From Metallyticus violacea (lineage: Eukaryota; Arthropoda; Insecta; Mantodea; Metallyticidae), in assembly GCA_030762175.1 (NCBI GenBank), contig CM060833.1:164269001-164333000 (forward strand): a stretch of DNA of 64,000 bases, read 5' to 3'. Below, piece by piece: positions 38,384 to 50,269 of the stretch. Position numbers and translations under genes: made by a program. Below the pieces are notes generated by a model. That model did not search any database and was not told the DNA's origin. It worked only from the letters and a program-made list of their open reading frames with translations. The stretch's first letter is position 1, and every line of letters begins with the position of its first letter.

Positions 38384-39722
38384 GTTATTTGTTCCAGAAA
38401 GACAATCGTCACTGGAACTTTTATTTGAGTGTTCCGGAACCCCTATGCAAGATGATGTACACAACACTAGGCAGTTCATTTGTTCTTCACAGTAATGCAC
38501 CTGTTCACCGGACAGTAGGTGTAACTCGAAAACAAGTGTGCATGCTCAAATCTTCCATTCATTTAACATTGAATGGACGCCTCTTTGAAGATGTTAAGGA
38601 CACCCAAAGTCTGTAACATTGAGTTCTCTAGCCATCTGACAAGAAGACGCCCAGAGATCGTTCCAGCAACTTCCTTGGTAGTGTTTAATGTTTCGTCGAA
38701 CTCTAGTGGAATGGCCCAGACTCGCCTTGAGTAGCATTCGGGAGGTCCTGGGTTCAATTAACGCTGAACCCGCCAACTTAATCTTGCATTGTCACTCAGG
38801 TGAATGGATATTTACATTTCATTAATTTTCTGCTCTCCTATTTATTTCATTTCATTCCGTTGGTTTTGTTACAGAGCGAGGCTGGCTGGCTCGGTGTGAA
38901 GATGCTTTCGCTTTGAAGGTTTCTGTACCAGCGTCTGTTACGGAAGCGGACCTCCTGAGGTTCTCGAACGCTTTGGAAGGGGGTTCTTCCGGCATCAGGT
39001 AGTTCTAACGGCAAACAAGTTAGGGACCATATTTGCGTCCGCGCAGTCACACCCGCAGATCCTATTCACTTGGTGTCTCCCTCACCTTATCTCTTCCTCC
39101 CGGAGGTGCTCCCATTGGGGATGTAGGCACAAAGGGCCAGCCACAAGCAAGGCTCAAGTATCCTGCTTCGCCCCAACGATCCACTCTTTATTGTCTTACC
39201 ATATTCAATGAGTTTGGAGGGTGTATTATTCTTTCCAGAGGACCTATGTTTTAATACAAAATGAAAAGAGCAATTTTTTCCTGGTAGGTCAAAAAAGTAT
39301 GCAATGTTGTTATCGAGGCAACTTTATTTAATTCGGATAGAAATAACACCTGAAGTAAATCTATTTTTTTACGAGAAATAGGGATAAAGTGTTTGTGAAG
39401 AATATAGATGCAAACTTATAAAACTGAAATGGGATATTGACAACAGGAAATAATAAGGGAATGATACATGAAATCTTACAATTATAAATAACAATAGCTC
39501 TTCTGCCAAAGTCTTCAGTTTCACGTATAGTTTACTGAAAGGGGCTTCCTGATCTATAGTCAACAAAACCAACAGTCCCAATAGCAAATTCGGATAATCG
39601 TGTTCGCTAATCTTTATATTCTTTTAGGAAGCTGTGATTGCAGAAATAGAAATCAGAGAAAATGTTCTATTTGTTCAGTACCTAATTCTACCACATTTCT
39701 TCATTTCTTGGTCTACAAATGC
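38384..39722. other. Intergenic sequence with weak transposon traces
   Basis: About 38460-38560 translates into a phrase like FVLHSNAPVHRTVG that could be a decayed HDNAPVH transposase motif. Around 38720-38770 a B-box-like GGAGGTCCTGGGTTCAATT may mark a further tRNA-derived repeat. Neither is firm. A GC-richer block at 38870-39190 has no recognisable coding content. Confidence 0.3.
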
Positions 39723-41210
39723 ACTACTCAAAAAAATTAGAGGAACACGTGTTTAAATCAAAGCCCCAAAATAAATATTGATACAATTTAATTTTTGACA
39801 GTTTACAATTATAAATTGAAGAATCGTGTAAAATTAGAATAGGCATTTTTAACAACTTTAGTTTCACAGGATAAGAAAAACAAACAAATCATTGATTGAT
39901 GCAGAAAACAAAGTGGAAACACAAGATCACATTGTTTAGTAATCAATGTTTCCATGGTTATTTCAACACTCAAGTACCTAGTGTGTCCTCTGTGAGCTGC
40001 GATGACTTCATAACACCCACGTAGCATGCTTCACACCAACCTCCAGTGGGATTCTTCAGTGAGTGCATTTACGAGTTCTCCCGGGTTCTGTGGCACAGCA
40101 GGACACTCGCGAACAAGTTTTACCAGCTTATCCCAAGATGCTCAATGGGATTGAGGTCAGGACTGCATGCAGGCCAGTCCATTATTCTAATTTGGCATTC
40201 TTGCAGGAAATATTTGGTATTCGGTGCCGTATGAGATTTAGCATTATTATTCATTAGAAGAAAATTAGGGTCCATACCAACAGCAAAGATACGACATATT
40301 GAAGAATAATGCCATTAATGTAAATATCAGCGTTCATGCACTATGGAACAACAAGCTCTGTCCGAAACTCAATAGTAATGCCAGCCCGAACCGCCTTCAT
40401 ATCTGTCATGTTAAATAATGGTGCCTGGAGCAAAACGTTCACCATCACGTCTCCATACATGTATGCGACCATCACAATTCGTCAAACGAAATCTTGACTC
40501 TTCTGTGAAGGGAAAAGCCTTTAATGACGGAGCTGCCAGTTGAGACGGTTCTGAGCAAATCTTAGCCGGGCTTCCTTGTGCTGAAGTGTCAAACGAGGGA
40601 CTTGAAAGGGGATTCAAGAATTCCACCCTACATTTCTCAATCTATTTCTTACATTCTGATTAAAAATCATCACCCCAGTTATTCGCATATCCTTTTGTAG
40701 ATTTCTTTACTTCTGAGCAAAGCTGATAGGACTAGATATCTGTCCTGTCTTCTTCTTCTTACACCCTTGTCCAGGCCGTTTCTTATATCCACCTGTCTCT
40801 ATATATCGCCTCCAAATCCTTTGGATGACAGAAGAATCCTGGAGACCAAGCGGATGGAATGGCCATCTTCAATCCAAGGAACTGCCTGTGCGACCCATGT
40901 TTCATTCGGATGTCTCATTGCTCTGTGTTAGTTTCAGGGAACATAAAATAAATTTCCTACCACAGGTTGCTGTTAAACCTGTTTTCAAAATAATATGTCA
41001 GAGAGTGCTCACTTTGGTTTCAGCAGTTCTTGAAACTTCACTAATTTATTCAGTGAAAAATTAAAAAAAAACCCTAAAAGATCTTTATTCCAATTTTAAA
41101 CAATACTTCAAAACATAACACCTGACTGTCTGTCAAAAATTACAATGTGTCAATGTTTATTTTGGGGCTTTAATTTAAACAGGTGTTCTTATAACTTTTT
41201 TTGAGCAGTG
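39723..41210 (-). mobile_element. Tc1-like transposon, ~1.49 kb, inactive
   Basis: Inverted repeats of about 54 bp: CACTACTCAAAAAAATTAGA on the left, and CACTGCTCAAAAAAAGTTAT inward from 41210, both continuing to AAAGCCCCAAAATAAA. TA follows the right end. The minus strand encodes FTEESRFRLTNCDGRIHVWR, then RDGERFAPGT, the Tc1 transposase segment that normally begins F-T-D-E-S-R-F. The catalytic Asp is Glu here. Other parts of the transposase are scattered over broken frames (for example the region facing 40090-40200). Confidence 0.88.
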
Positions 41211-41764
41211 TATTACGTTAGTGACACCCTGAAGGCGTATCTCTATGAACTTTTATCATTATAAGTCGTTTAGCAAGAAAGTGTAGTGTTTTGTTTTGTT
41301 ATATTATAAATCTTGCTTTTACATTATCTCATAGATTATAAAATATATTACATTCTTCCAGATTATCAAAGAGTGGATATTAACAATTTCTGCATGCTTT
41401 TACAGTGTCGAGTTCAGCTGTGCATGTTCCTGAACTGGGCGAAAAATGTGAAAAATGACACGTCCTACCCATTTGGTGGTCTATTCCCAACTAATGTTTT
41501 TTCTATAGTTAACCACAACTTGCTACATAGGTGGGGAAACCCCCATTCACCAATCCGATTAAAACACAAGACTTGCTTTTGGAAATTCCTTACAACCACC
41601 TGTCCCCAATGGTGATGGATCTTCTTCCCCCAGCAACAAACGAACGCATCGCAACAATCCAAACAATGCGTATGCCACAATATGAACATGGTATCCCTGC
41701 ATAGTTCCTGAATCATTTCTATTGGAACACAGTCACTACCTACATAATTAATAACAAAAACGTT

Positions 41765-41805
<41 letters not shown>

Positions 41806-42007
41806 CAACAACAATCCAGCATACTAACACTACGCGAAACTAGTGTCCTGGCGGTTTTTAAATCTATCCCGTAGGACACTACCCTGTGCAATTAACTCCT
41901 AAACGTCTGTTTTTACTTCTGAGGCATTACAAATGGTAGATGCTGCTGATACTCGAAATGAAATAATAAGTTAGAAAAGGAATTTGTTTTGGAAAGAAGC
42001 ACTACAC
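41211..42007. other. Intergenic sequence with a microsatellite
   Basis: A compound (AAT)n(CAA)n run lies at about 41766-41815. The ORF pair at 41313-41615 (+) and 41465-41830 (-) overlaps it and shows no domain I recognise. Confidence 0.4.
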
Positions 42008-42150
42008 GCCTAGGTTTGGGATACTTTTCCGGCATTTGCAATTGATAGGGGAAAGAAAGAAAAAAAGAAAAAAAGAAAAAAAAACTCGGTCAGGGAGAAC
42101 AGTCTTGGCGGGAATCGTACTCTAGTTCTTGCATTAGCGACCTCGGTCAC
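42008..42150 (-). mobile_element. SINE family 1, head half, strongly diverged
   Basis: Matches the 5' half of SINE 1 on the minus strand: B-box-like GTACGATTCCCGCC, GACTGTTCTCCCTGACC and GGCATTTGCAATTGATAG on the + strand. An expanded GAAA-rich tract interrupts it. The 3' tail is missing. Confidence 0.6.
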
Positions 42151-42723
42151 ATGTATCCATTGCTAGATATACTCGTACAACTTCCTTTATTGATGCAGAT
42201 GCAAGGTTGAAGCCTTCCTTTCAATTTAGCTTGCATTCCTGAGTCTGCTTATATAATTTTCAGATACTGTTTACGTTTTATATTTTGTAATGTTTATTGT
42301 GTTTTGTCAGCAATGTCTTGTGCCTATGAGAATGAATTTGTTGATTTTTAAACTTTTCTGTTGACACAGAAACTTCTTATTCAAGCGTGTTAAATCTTAC
42401 ACCCAATGATCAGCTAAAGAGGTAGAATTAGGATCTGGCGATATTTAATGATATGTGCCTGGATCGCAACTCAATTTCACACACTATAGTCATGAGGATT
42501 GAAAGGAAATTTTGGATTCAACCAAAAAGTGCAATTGATCAGGGAACTATTGAATATTGTTCGTAGAAAAACCTGAAGTTTCTAACTACAGAACTGGCAT
42601 TAGAAAAAAAAAATTCACAACTCTTAAGTTAATTAGTGATGGAACATTTTGTACCATAGACGTGAAGTTGCCTAAGCATCAACGATACAGTGTAATTGAC
42701 CCTGAAGCTAGCCTAGCCTTCCA

Positions 42724-42990
42724 CCGCCACGGGTGACCGAGGTCGTTAAGGCGCGGACTTGTGAGCGGGAGGTCTGGGGTTCGAATCCTGCCAAGATCGT
42801 CCTCCCTGCCTGAGGTTTTTTCCAGTTTTCCTCAGTCCTCATAAATGGCAAATGCCGGGGAGGTACCCTAAACTTAGGCCTGAAACGATTCCTTCGTAAA
42901 AATAAATCCTTTCCCAATGTATCATATCTCATATATCATTAGTGCCCATCGCCTGTGGTGTCTTTGTAGCAAAAACCGGCGTTAAACACA
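42724..42990 (+). mobile_element. SINE family 1, full copy
   Basis: Well-preserved tRNA-like head (GGTGACCGAGGTCGTTAAGG; B box GGGGTTCGAATCC), body GGCAAATGCCGGGGAGGTAC, and tail CGCCTGTGGTGTCTTTGTAG, ending GGCGTTAAACACAATTC. No poly-A tail and no clear duplication. A tandem repeat starts directly after it. Confidence 0.9.
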
Positions 42991-43002
42991 ATTCGTTCAT
43001 TC

Positions 43003-43380
43003 CAAAATTTAAAAATCACTCTAGCAGCATAAATTAATATTTGCTTTTTTGCAACAAAAACCCGTATATACCATCTAAATGAAAATTAGGAGTGGGGTAT
43101 AACTGAAATCACTCTAGCAGCACCAATATTTATTTTTTCACAACTAAACTCGACATATGTCTTTAAACCAAACAAGAAAATTAGTTTCTGAAAATCAGCA
43201 AAATCAGATTATTAGGAGTGGGTATTGAAACCCCAAATTTAAAAATTACTTTATCGGCACCATTTGTTTTTCACAACAAAATTCCGCATATAGTATGTAA
43301 GTAAAATAAGAAAATTAGTTCCTGAAAACCTGGGGAATTGGGCCATTAGGAGTGGGGTAAACCTGAAATCCAAAAAGTCC
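43003..43380 (+). repeat. Diverged ~3-copy tandem repeat
   Basis: A unit beginning near AAAATCACTCTAGCAGCA, passing through TTTTTGCAACAAAA-like and GAAAATTAG blocks, and ending ATTAGGAGTGGGG(T)A, is repeated three times. The GGAGTGGG blocks lie near 43091, 43221 and 43351, so the period is about 130 bases. Copies differ at many sites. It may be a decayed minisatellite or short satellite array. Confidence 0.7.
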
Positions 43381-43559
43381 GTCAAACAGGAGTTGCGTAA
43401 ACTAAGCGAGTTCCTTACCGAGTTGAACAATTTTTAATAAAAATCCAAATAAGTCCTTATTAATTAATGAAACAAAACAAGTTACGGTATTACTATGTGG
43501 TATTGGGTAAATTTCTTGCAATCTATATATGTATTAAAAACGAGAAACCACATTTTACA

Positions 43560-43604
<45 letters not shown>

Positions 43605-43625
43605 GTTGTTGTTGTTGTTGTTGTT
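43560..43625. repeat. (TTA)n(TTG)n compound microsatellite
   Basis: About 15 TTA units followed by about 7 TTG units. The poly-asparagine minus ORF over it is an artefact. Confidence 0.96.
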
Positions 43626-44180
43626 GAGATTAAACCACAAAAGTAATGGTATACTATTAATTAAATGAAATACATGACCACTGATAGTCAAAGCTATACT
43701 GATTGGGCATTTTTAAATGTAACCATGTGTATGAACTAAGCTCATGATATCATCTTTAAATTCACTAAAATAGAGAGAAATAACAGAAAGTTTCGAGTTA
43801 CATCGTGTATTTAAGATGTTCATATGTTTCAATAAAACAAAAACATGTTACTATTTAAAAACAATTTCGATGTTCTCAGCAAATATATAGAATCCGCAAG
43901 GAATAATCGATTTTCATTGTCTTCGAAATTTAATTTAAATGTTATTGTATTAAAAACATGTAACGTAAACGTTTTCTGAAAGCTATTACAGAGCGCTCTT
44001 ACATACGAATATAATTCTCAATGCCGAACTTTAATTTTTCTAGAACAGAAAGGTTTGTATAGCGAAGAATTACAGGGCTTCCAGAATGTGTCCTCACCGC
44101 TTGCACGGGGTTTGACTTCTCGGCCAAGGCCGACTTTCCTTCTAACTGTCCATCTTTCTTCCCTGAGACTTTAGAGAAAG

Positions 44181-44207
44181 TTTTTTTTTTTTTTTTTTTT
44201 TTTTTTG
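44181..44207. repeat. Poly-T tract
   Basis: About 27 T in a row, not attached to a recognisable SINE. A separate poly-A run of about 25 lies at 45179-45203. Confidence 0.9.
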
Positions 44208-44365
44208 TAAATGTTATTATAAATACGAATTGGCTCGTCTAGTTAATGAGGAATATATTCGGAAGCTTCCTGGGTAATTTTCTCCATGCAGAATTACAAT
44301 TCACGAACATTAAATAAATTTTATACTACTGGTTCAATGCAAAACAAGAAATGAGCAAAGACACA

Positions 44366-44690
44366 CTGTTTTAACAGAAGACAAATTAGACGAAATTGGT
44401 GCAAATCTTAAACTTGCGCCAACAAAAGCGCTATCACAAGTTGAGGTTTTAGTGTCTTCCGCGTATATAGCACTAAAATTTTTAAAAATCAAACCTTGAA
44501 AATGTACACGTATCTATTGTCTACGACAAGGTGATCCCGTAGGACGTGTGCACTATTGTGAGTGGTTTCTTTCACCAGTAACTGAAGGGTTAATCGAACC
44601 ACAACTTGTATTCTTTTCAGACGAGGCGAATGGTCATGTGAATGCTCACAAAACTTGCTATTGGTATTCTGAAAATCAAAATTGTATATA
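44366..44690 (+). pseudogene. DUF4817-type transposase, central fragment
   Basis: The + strand reads LTEDKLDEIGANLKLAPTKA, then SAYIALKFLKIKP, and after a break DPVGRVHYCEWFLSPVTEGL and PQLVFFSDEANGHVNAHKTC. This is the middle of the same transposase type whose ends survive at 37.7 and 46.6 kb. FFSDEA carries the first catalytic Asp. It supplies exactly the part missing from the two deleted copies, but is separately inserted and broken. Confidence 0.7.
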
Positions 44691-46234
44691 AGAAACCTCT
44701 CTTTATATGTTGGTTTAGTGTGCTATTAGTGTAAAACATATAAGGCGAAGTTAGAACTTTCACCCAAACCTGCAAAGGTGTTAATGAGGATAACCATATG
44801 GAAAAACATTATGGTAAAGATTGCAGTTAATCGATGTTAAAACTACGATTTAATGAGAAGGCTAGAAGAGATATTTCGGTAGTTAACTCTGAAAATGAGC
44901 ACGAGTCAGCAAATGATATTGAAATGTTCTTAACTTCTACTATTATTGTTCCTCTATGTAAAAAAATTAAAGTTTATAAAATTTATTGATAATTTTATAA
45001 GAATGGTCAACTTGGAATGCTTCCTTTATTTTGCCAAATACTTTGTTAAACTTTTATTGTTTATCTACAAAGTTTTACTGTGTGTTCCAAAACTTTACTT
45101 GCACATTTAAACTTAAAACGTCTCTCTAAATTAATTGTAGTCTCCAATAACATTCACTCTCTTACTCTGTACACTCTCAAAAAAAAAAAAAAAAAAAAAA
45201 AAATCCCCTTTCTTTAAAGTTTGTTTGAAGATTAGAAAATATTTTCATTTTACCGGACATTTTCAGTTTTGGAAACGAGCTACTCATATTTTTTTTTCAG
45301 ATTATTACATCGTTTTAATTTAATTTAAGGTGCTGGTTTACGAGAGCACATATTTCTTCCAAATGGATTTACTCTCCTTTTCCTGCTCTATGCTTATTGT
45401 TAGCATTTTAAATAAACAGTATGTGCTCTATTAAAGTTATGATTAAATGAAATTAATGAAATAAAACCTTATTTATCAGTGGTAAAAAATAAAACTATGA
45501 CCTAAGAGGAAGACAAAGGAAACGGAAGGCCTCTACATCAACCATCATACAGCATGTGACTGAATTAGAGAGGAAATGGTCCATTAACAAATATCACACT
45601 TAAAGGGGTGTTCATCCCCCTCCTTCTACATGTCAATTATTTTTATAGGTATCATTAACCCTCAGGTTATCTGTGTGAGTGGAAAAACCAGCTCTGAGCA
45701 ATATTTTGTATGTATTTACTTCAAGGATCAAGATTATTCTGTAAGACTGTCTGTGTGGGGAATGTAAGTCAAAATGTTATTTAACTAATGGTGAAATAAG
45801 GAAAACTAGGAGACAAAAGAGCAAAATAGCTTTAATTGCATTACAATTTGGCGTCTTAATGAATCTACTCTTAGCAAGGACTTTCATTTTCACATATATA
45901 TCTTCTTGAAATTGTAGAGGGGGAAGGGTTGCTAGAACTCTTCAGTTGTTTCAGGATTTGCAGTAGATCGATTGGAGAGAGAGGTGCCGGCCAAACATGG
46001 GAATCAATGTGTGTGTATATTCAGTGATTAAATTTAATTTTTTAAAGTTCTGTTTGCTGCATTGGCGTGTTACTACAACGTAATATTACACTTCAAAGTT
46101 TCGAAAAGTCACGCATGTCATTAGAAATGTTTATGTACAACGAAAGTTGGTCTTAATGTCCTATAGAAATAATGTAAATGCACCATTTTATGAACAGAGA
46201 TACAATAATCTTATGAAGATATTAAATATTATTA
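44691..46234. other. Intergenic sequence, nothing recognised
   Basis: AT-rich, with a poly-A run at 45179-45203. No gene or known repeat was identified. Confidence 0.4.
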
Positions 46235-46245
46235 TTTGTCCTCGA

Positions 46246-46480
46246 TTTTTTTAATGATGTTTAACGCCCGGTTTTACTACTGTGGCACCACAGGCGGTGA
46301 ACACTGATGATACATGAGATGAAATGAGATGAAATGATATATTGGGAAAATATTTGTTTTTAAGTAAGGAAACGTTCCAGGCCTAAGTTTAGGGTACCTC
46401 CCCGGCATTTGCCATTAATGAAGACTAAGGAAAAAAAAAAAAAAAACCAGTCAGGGAGGACGGTCCTGGCAGGATTCTTC
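46246..46480 (-). mobile_element. SINE family 1, 5'-truncated at insertion
   Basis: Tail (TTTAACGCCCGGTTTTACTA), GGCACCACAGGCGGTG, body GGCATTTGCCATTAATG, and GGACGGTCCTGGCAGGATTC are present. The tRNA-like head beyond the B box is absent. Perfect direct repeats TTTGTCCTCGA (46235-46245 and 46481-46491) flank the shortened copy, so the truncation happened during insertion rather than later. Confidence 0.88.
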
Positions 46481-46637
46481 TTTGTCCTCGAAATGAACTG
46501 CTTAAACTTTCCAATCGCATTCCACTCAGTTACTTATTAATACTGCATACAAAACTGTTCTTTTTATTACTATGTGTTTTTTTTTTTTTTTTTCCTAGAT
46601 GAATGTTCATAAAGAGTTTAGATTTTATGTAAACACC

Positions 46638-47498
46638 GAGGGTGACAAAAATGTATATACACTTTCACAGTAAATATCTGTTTAATATATTTCAAAGTTG
46701 GACCGAAAAACAACAGTAATGTGTAGTATGATGTTCTGTAAACAGATGTGACTCACATACATTATGCTAGCGTTGCTATGTGACAGGTAATCAACAATGA
46801 ACAAATGAAGCCAAGATTATCGTAAGATGTTCTGTAAACAGATGTGACTCACATTACGTTACGTTGGCGTTGCTACAACAAAATGGAGCCAAGATTATCG
46901 TTTGAACACAGTAAAGCAATTTTGAAGTGGTATTGGAAAACCGAGAATGCTGTTGAAGTTCAAAGGCAATGGGGACGTGTGTACAGAACAGAACCGTCAA
47001 CGCGAGTAACAATTGCATGCATTCGAGACAAATTTGAGACTCATGGTACCGTATGCGATGTTCACAAGGGCAGATCTGGGAGACCTCCCACAGCAATAAG
47101 CCCCGCGCACTGGATCCAAGGCACTGGATAGGACGAAGAGGTCCGAGTGAGTTTTCACCCTGTTCTCCGAATCTCACTTCGTTGAACTTCTAACTATGGG
47201 GAACTCTTAAGGATGTTGTATACCGTAGAAAACCAGCTACACTGGCAGCACTTCGGGAAGAAATTAAAACGGCATGTGCTGCAATCGCTGAGGACACTTT
47301 CGCAACGTTGCTCAATCAGTAGTTCAACGTACTCAGAAGTGTATCGACGCCGATGGTGGGCATTTTGAGCAACTGTTGTAACTGTAAAAGTGTAAGATGA
47401 TTAGTGCTCATCATTTTCTGTTTGTGTGAATTCAGTTTTGTTATGTTAACATAGTGTTTTCTTCGCTTGAAGTGTGTATGCATTTTTGGCATCCTCTT
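46638..47498 (+). mobile_element. DUF4817-type Tc1/mariner transposon, internally deleted
   Basis: Ends GAGGGTGACAAAAATGTATA and (inward from the right) AGAGGATGCCAAAAATGCAT. The + strand encodes an N-terminal domain, MEPRLSFEHSKAILKWYWKT, then VTIACIRDKFETHGTVCDVH and KGRSGRPPTA (DUF4817-like helix-turn-helix). It then jumps to the C-terminal end (WGTLKDVVYRRKPATLAAL-like, about 47195) and stops. Compared with the copy at 37.7 kb it keeps more of the N-terminus. The sub-terminal ATGTTCTGTAAACAGATGTG block occurs twice (46731 and 46827, period 96). Confidence 0.85.
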
Positions 47499-48512
47499 TA
47501 CTATGTATCCCTGTCAGCCATCTGCCAGTCAGCGTGTAGTGAGCGACGACTGATCTATCGATTGAACCTCAGCCCTATTCGTAATGTCTACGTATTTTGA
47601 ACGCCCGTACAATTTTTATTTATAAAAGCATGCACGCTGTAATAATTGTGCTAATCTGTGTTCAAAGTGATGTATGTTTCATTTAGATATTCCTAACATC
47701 TTCTGATAAATTAGCATTTATAACAAAAGCTCTGCTTCCAACGTGAAATTGTTTAATATGGCAGTCACGTTGAGCGCCAAATTTTGAAGCGATTTGTCGC
47801 CGACGCCGAATGGCCTCAAGTTGGTATGCCAAATTTTGAAGTGACTTTGTAGATTGATTATAGGTCGCTTCGGTGTTGTTGCCCACGCTTCGATGACAAT
47901 TTTACAGGGTGAATTCTGCCATTTTGTTGACTCGTATTCAACAGGAATGGGAGAGGATTTCAATAGTGTAAATAAACACGCGATGCGAAATAATATATAT
48001 TAGTATTTTATTATGTTCAAAATCTTCCGCGTCCTCTGGTGTTTTGCGTACGATAACCCTATCTACGCCGATACAAACTTAGTTGCCGCGTGTGAAACTT
48101 ACAGATAATTTTATCTGGGTTACTAAGAATACCGCTATTTGAAATCTGCTTCCTAAAACGTACGTGAAACCCAACCTTATAGAAGATGCTGCAATTGTCA
48201 CGCTTGTTTGGCTAAAACATCCTGCTTGATGTGACTAAGGTTGGCAGCGTAATATTTCTAATTTCATTGCTAATATTTTCCTTTACATTCTAAAATCCCA
48301 AGGAGATATTTCGTTAGCGTACGTTCAGCATTTGAGTAAATTACATCTCTTAAAGCAATGCATTTTTTGTTGTGTTGTTTATTTTGCACTGAACCAGTAA
48401 ACTCAGGTATGTACACAATATAGTGAAATCACTTCTGGAAAAAGATAATTGACGAGGAAATTCTGAGTAAATTCCGTAGATGACTTGATTCGTATTTAAA
48501 GTAAATGAATAT
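47499..48512. other. Intergenic sequence, unassigned
   Basis: Contains two copies of GCCAAATTTTGAAG about 50 bases apart (near 47779 and 47827) within overlapping minus-strand ORFs (47683-47963). No protein family was recognised. Confidence 0.35.
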
Positions 48513-48528
48513 ACACACAAATACATTG

Positions 48529-48810
48529 TCGACCTTGGTGGTGTAGTGGTAACCATACTGGCCTTTCAAGATCGCGGGTTTAAACCCGGCTAGGATCGAT
48601 GCATTTTTTCGGGGGCGTAAAAATCCTAAGTATGGCTTAGGAAAGGAAAGGAAGTAAAGCCGTGGGTACCGTGTCGTACATTTACGGCCCGATAAAAATC
48701 CTCAAGCCTGAAAGAAGAGGCCTCTGAGCAAAATTTGTCAGCTGTTTCACGCCCTGAAATGAATGGGACGCTGATGACCTTAGATGTTAAAGAGCGTCCA
48801 TAAATAAAAT

Positions 48811-48815
<5 letters not shown>
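48529..48815 (+). mobile_element. SINE family 2 with target-site duplication
   Basis: Full copy: head CCTTGGTGGTGTAGTGGTAA and B box GGGTTTAAACCCGG, body TTTTTTCGGGGGCGTAAAAA, AAGAGGCCTCTGAGCAAAA, GAATGGGACGCTGATGACCT, and tail GAGCGTCCATAAATAAAATA. Flanking repeats ACACAAATACATTG (ending 48528) and ACACAAATGCATTG (ending 48861). A (CA)n run sits between the tail and the right repeat. Confidence 0.92.

Positions 48816-48852
<37 letters not shown>
48815..48852. repeat. (CA)n microsatellite
   Basis: About 18 CA units at the SINE 2 tail/target junction. It probably expanded from the CACACA part of the duplicated target. Confidence 0.95.
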
Positions 48853-48854
<2 letters not shown>

Positions 48855-48861
48855 TGCATTG

Positions 48862-50175
48862 CAATAGAGTGAGGAGATTTTAATCATCTTCGTAAATAAA
48901 TGTATATTGCGTGAGGAATTATTGGCTCCGCCGGCTGCGGTACTGTTAGTAGCCGAGAAATAAAACATCGCGCGAGCGGAAGCGGTTTATAACTAAAATG
49001 CTCTACGTCCTTCTTCTGATTTAATTTACTTGTGATCAGTGTATATAGGTATATTACATTTAAGGTACAGAATTTATATTTTTTGTCATGTCTTTTATTA
49101 AGATATAAACACTTGTTTGCCTAATAATTAAAGTTCTGACTCTCTCAAATATATATTACGAGGTTCCTCTAGATAGATTATCAAGTATTATTATTTTATA
49201 TTCATAAAAGGTGAGAAACTATGCTTTTTAGTGAAAAATAGTTATTTTTTATTTCACGTCTAGTTGTAAAAATATATACTGAACATTAGTCATTTATTTA
49301 TTTATTTTTGCAGGTATTCCTAATTTTATTTCGTTACTTGCAATATTTTATTAAAAACGAAAGAAATGTGTGCGTTTTCTGTGTAAATAAAAACCGAAAA
49401 AATTATACATTAAAACGACAAATGTTTAATAACTTACTAATGTTTACTTCTATTATAGCTAACACAAGTTTGTTTCTATTTTTGTTATTAATAGTTTTGG
49501 AACGATACCATTTATTTACTTATTTATTTACCCAGTTATTTAGTCTCTCATCAACTTAAATATTAAATTTAAGTTTTTAGTTATATTAATGAAATGTCAG
49601 GCAAGTTCTGGTGTTGTTCGAGCAAAATGTATATTAAAATGGAAATTAAAAATTTTAACTCTTTTTAATTTACATCATTTATATTTGTAACTCGCTAGTT
49701 GGTACAACATACACAACCAATAAGAAAAACGAAAGTTCAGTCTACTGGTGCTGACACAAGATGCGCTCTCCCGTACAATATCTCAACGTTGTAAGAAAAT
49801 TAAGATTTAGGTACAAAATCCGCAGATTAGTAAATACGGGGTTGGAATTTCAAAACCGGCTTGTGTCAAGGTTCAAAGTGCAGCAAATCCATCATTAAAG
49901 ATAGGATTAAAATGATAACAGTTTTCCTTGATTAAATATTGATTACTGTAAAACGCTAGCAATAATATCGTTATAGTTACGGTTCGTGTAATTAGCATTT
50001 ATGCTGTAAAGGCCTGCGATTGACTTTAGAAACAGCTACATTCTGTTTAAAAAAAAATGGGAAACGTGTTACCATGACTGGTAATACAATGCCCCCTTGT
50101 GGTGGCTCACGCAGACTGTTGGCTCTTCCTGCCCCATCGTCCAAGTGACCTCTGGTGGCCGCTAGCAGAAACCGC
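48862..50175. other. Intergenic sequence upstream of the M13 peptidase gene
   Basis: AT-rich, with a lysine- and asparagine-rich ORF at 49308-49559 that has no domain. From about 50050 onward GC content rises, which fits a promoter-proximal region. Confidence 0.4.
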
Positions 50176-50263
50176 TCATAGAAGCTCATGCCGGCAGTGG
50201 TGGAAGACGCGCGCGCTTGGGACGTGTGAAATTTGCAGCAAATGGTAAGGCGACGATACTGTT

Positions 50264-50269
50264 GTCAGT
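50264..50269 (+). promoter_or_regulatory. Possible initiator (TCAGTG) of the M13 gene
   Basis: TCAGTG within a GC-richer stretch matches the arthropod initiator TCAGT, about 245 bases upstream of the ATG. No TATA box or clear downstream promoter element was found. A guess about the start site only. Confidence 0.25.

Noticed and set aside
38460..38560. Transposase motif HSNAPVHR
   Set aside because: A plausible decayed HDNAPVH block, but no other transposase motifs surround it in order. Too weak to annotate.
42724..42800. tRNA gene suspected from A and B boxes (also at the other SINE heads)
   Set aside because: The sequences continue into the SINE body, lack a proper anticodon arm and acceptor pairing, and recur many times, so they are SINE heads.
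50090..50170. Two CTCF-like TGTGGTGGC/TCTGGTGGC blocks upstream of the M13 exon
   Set aside because: Each misses several core positions of the CTCF consensus, and no matrix score could be computed.
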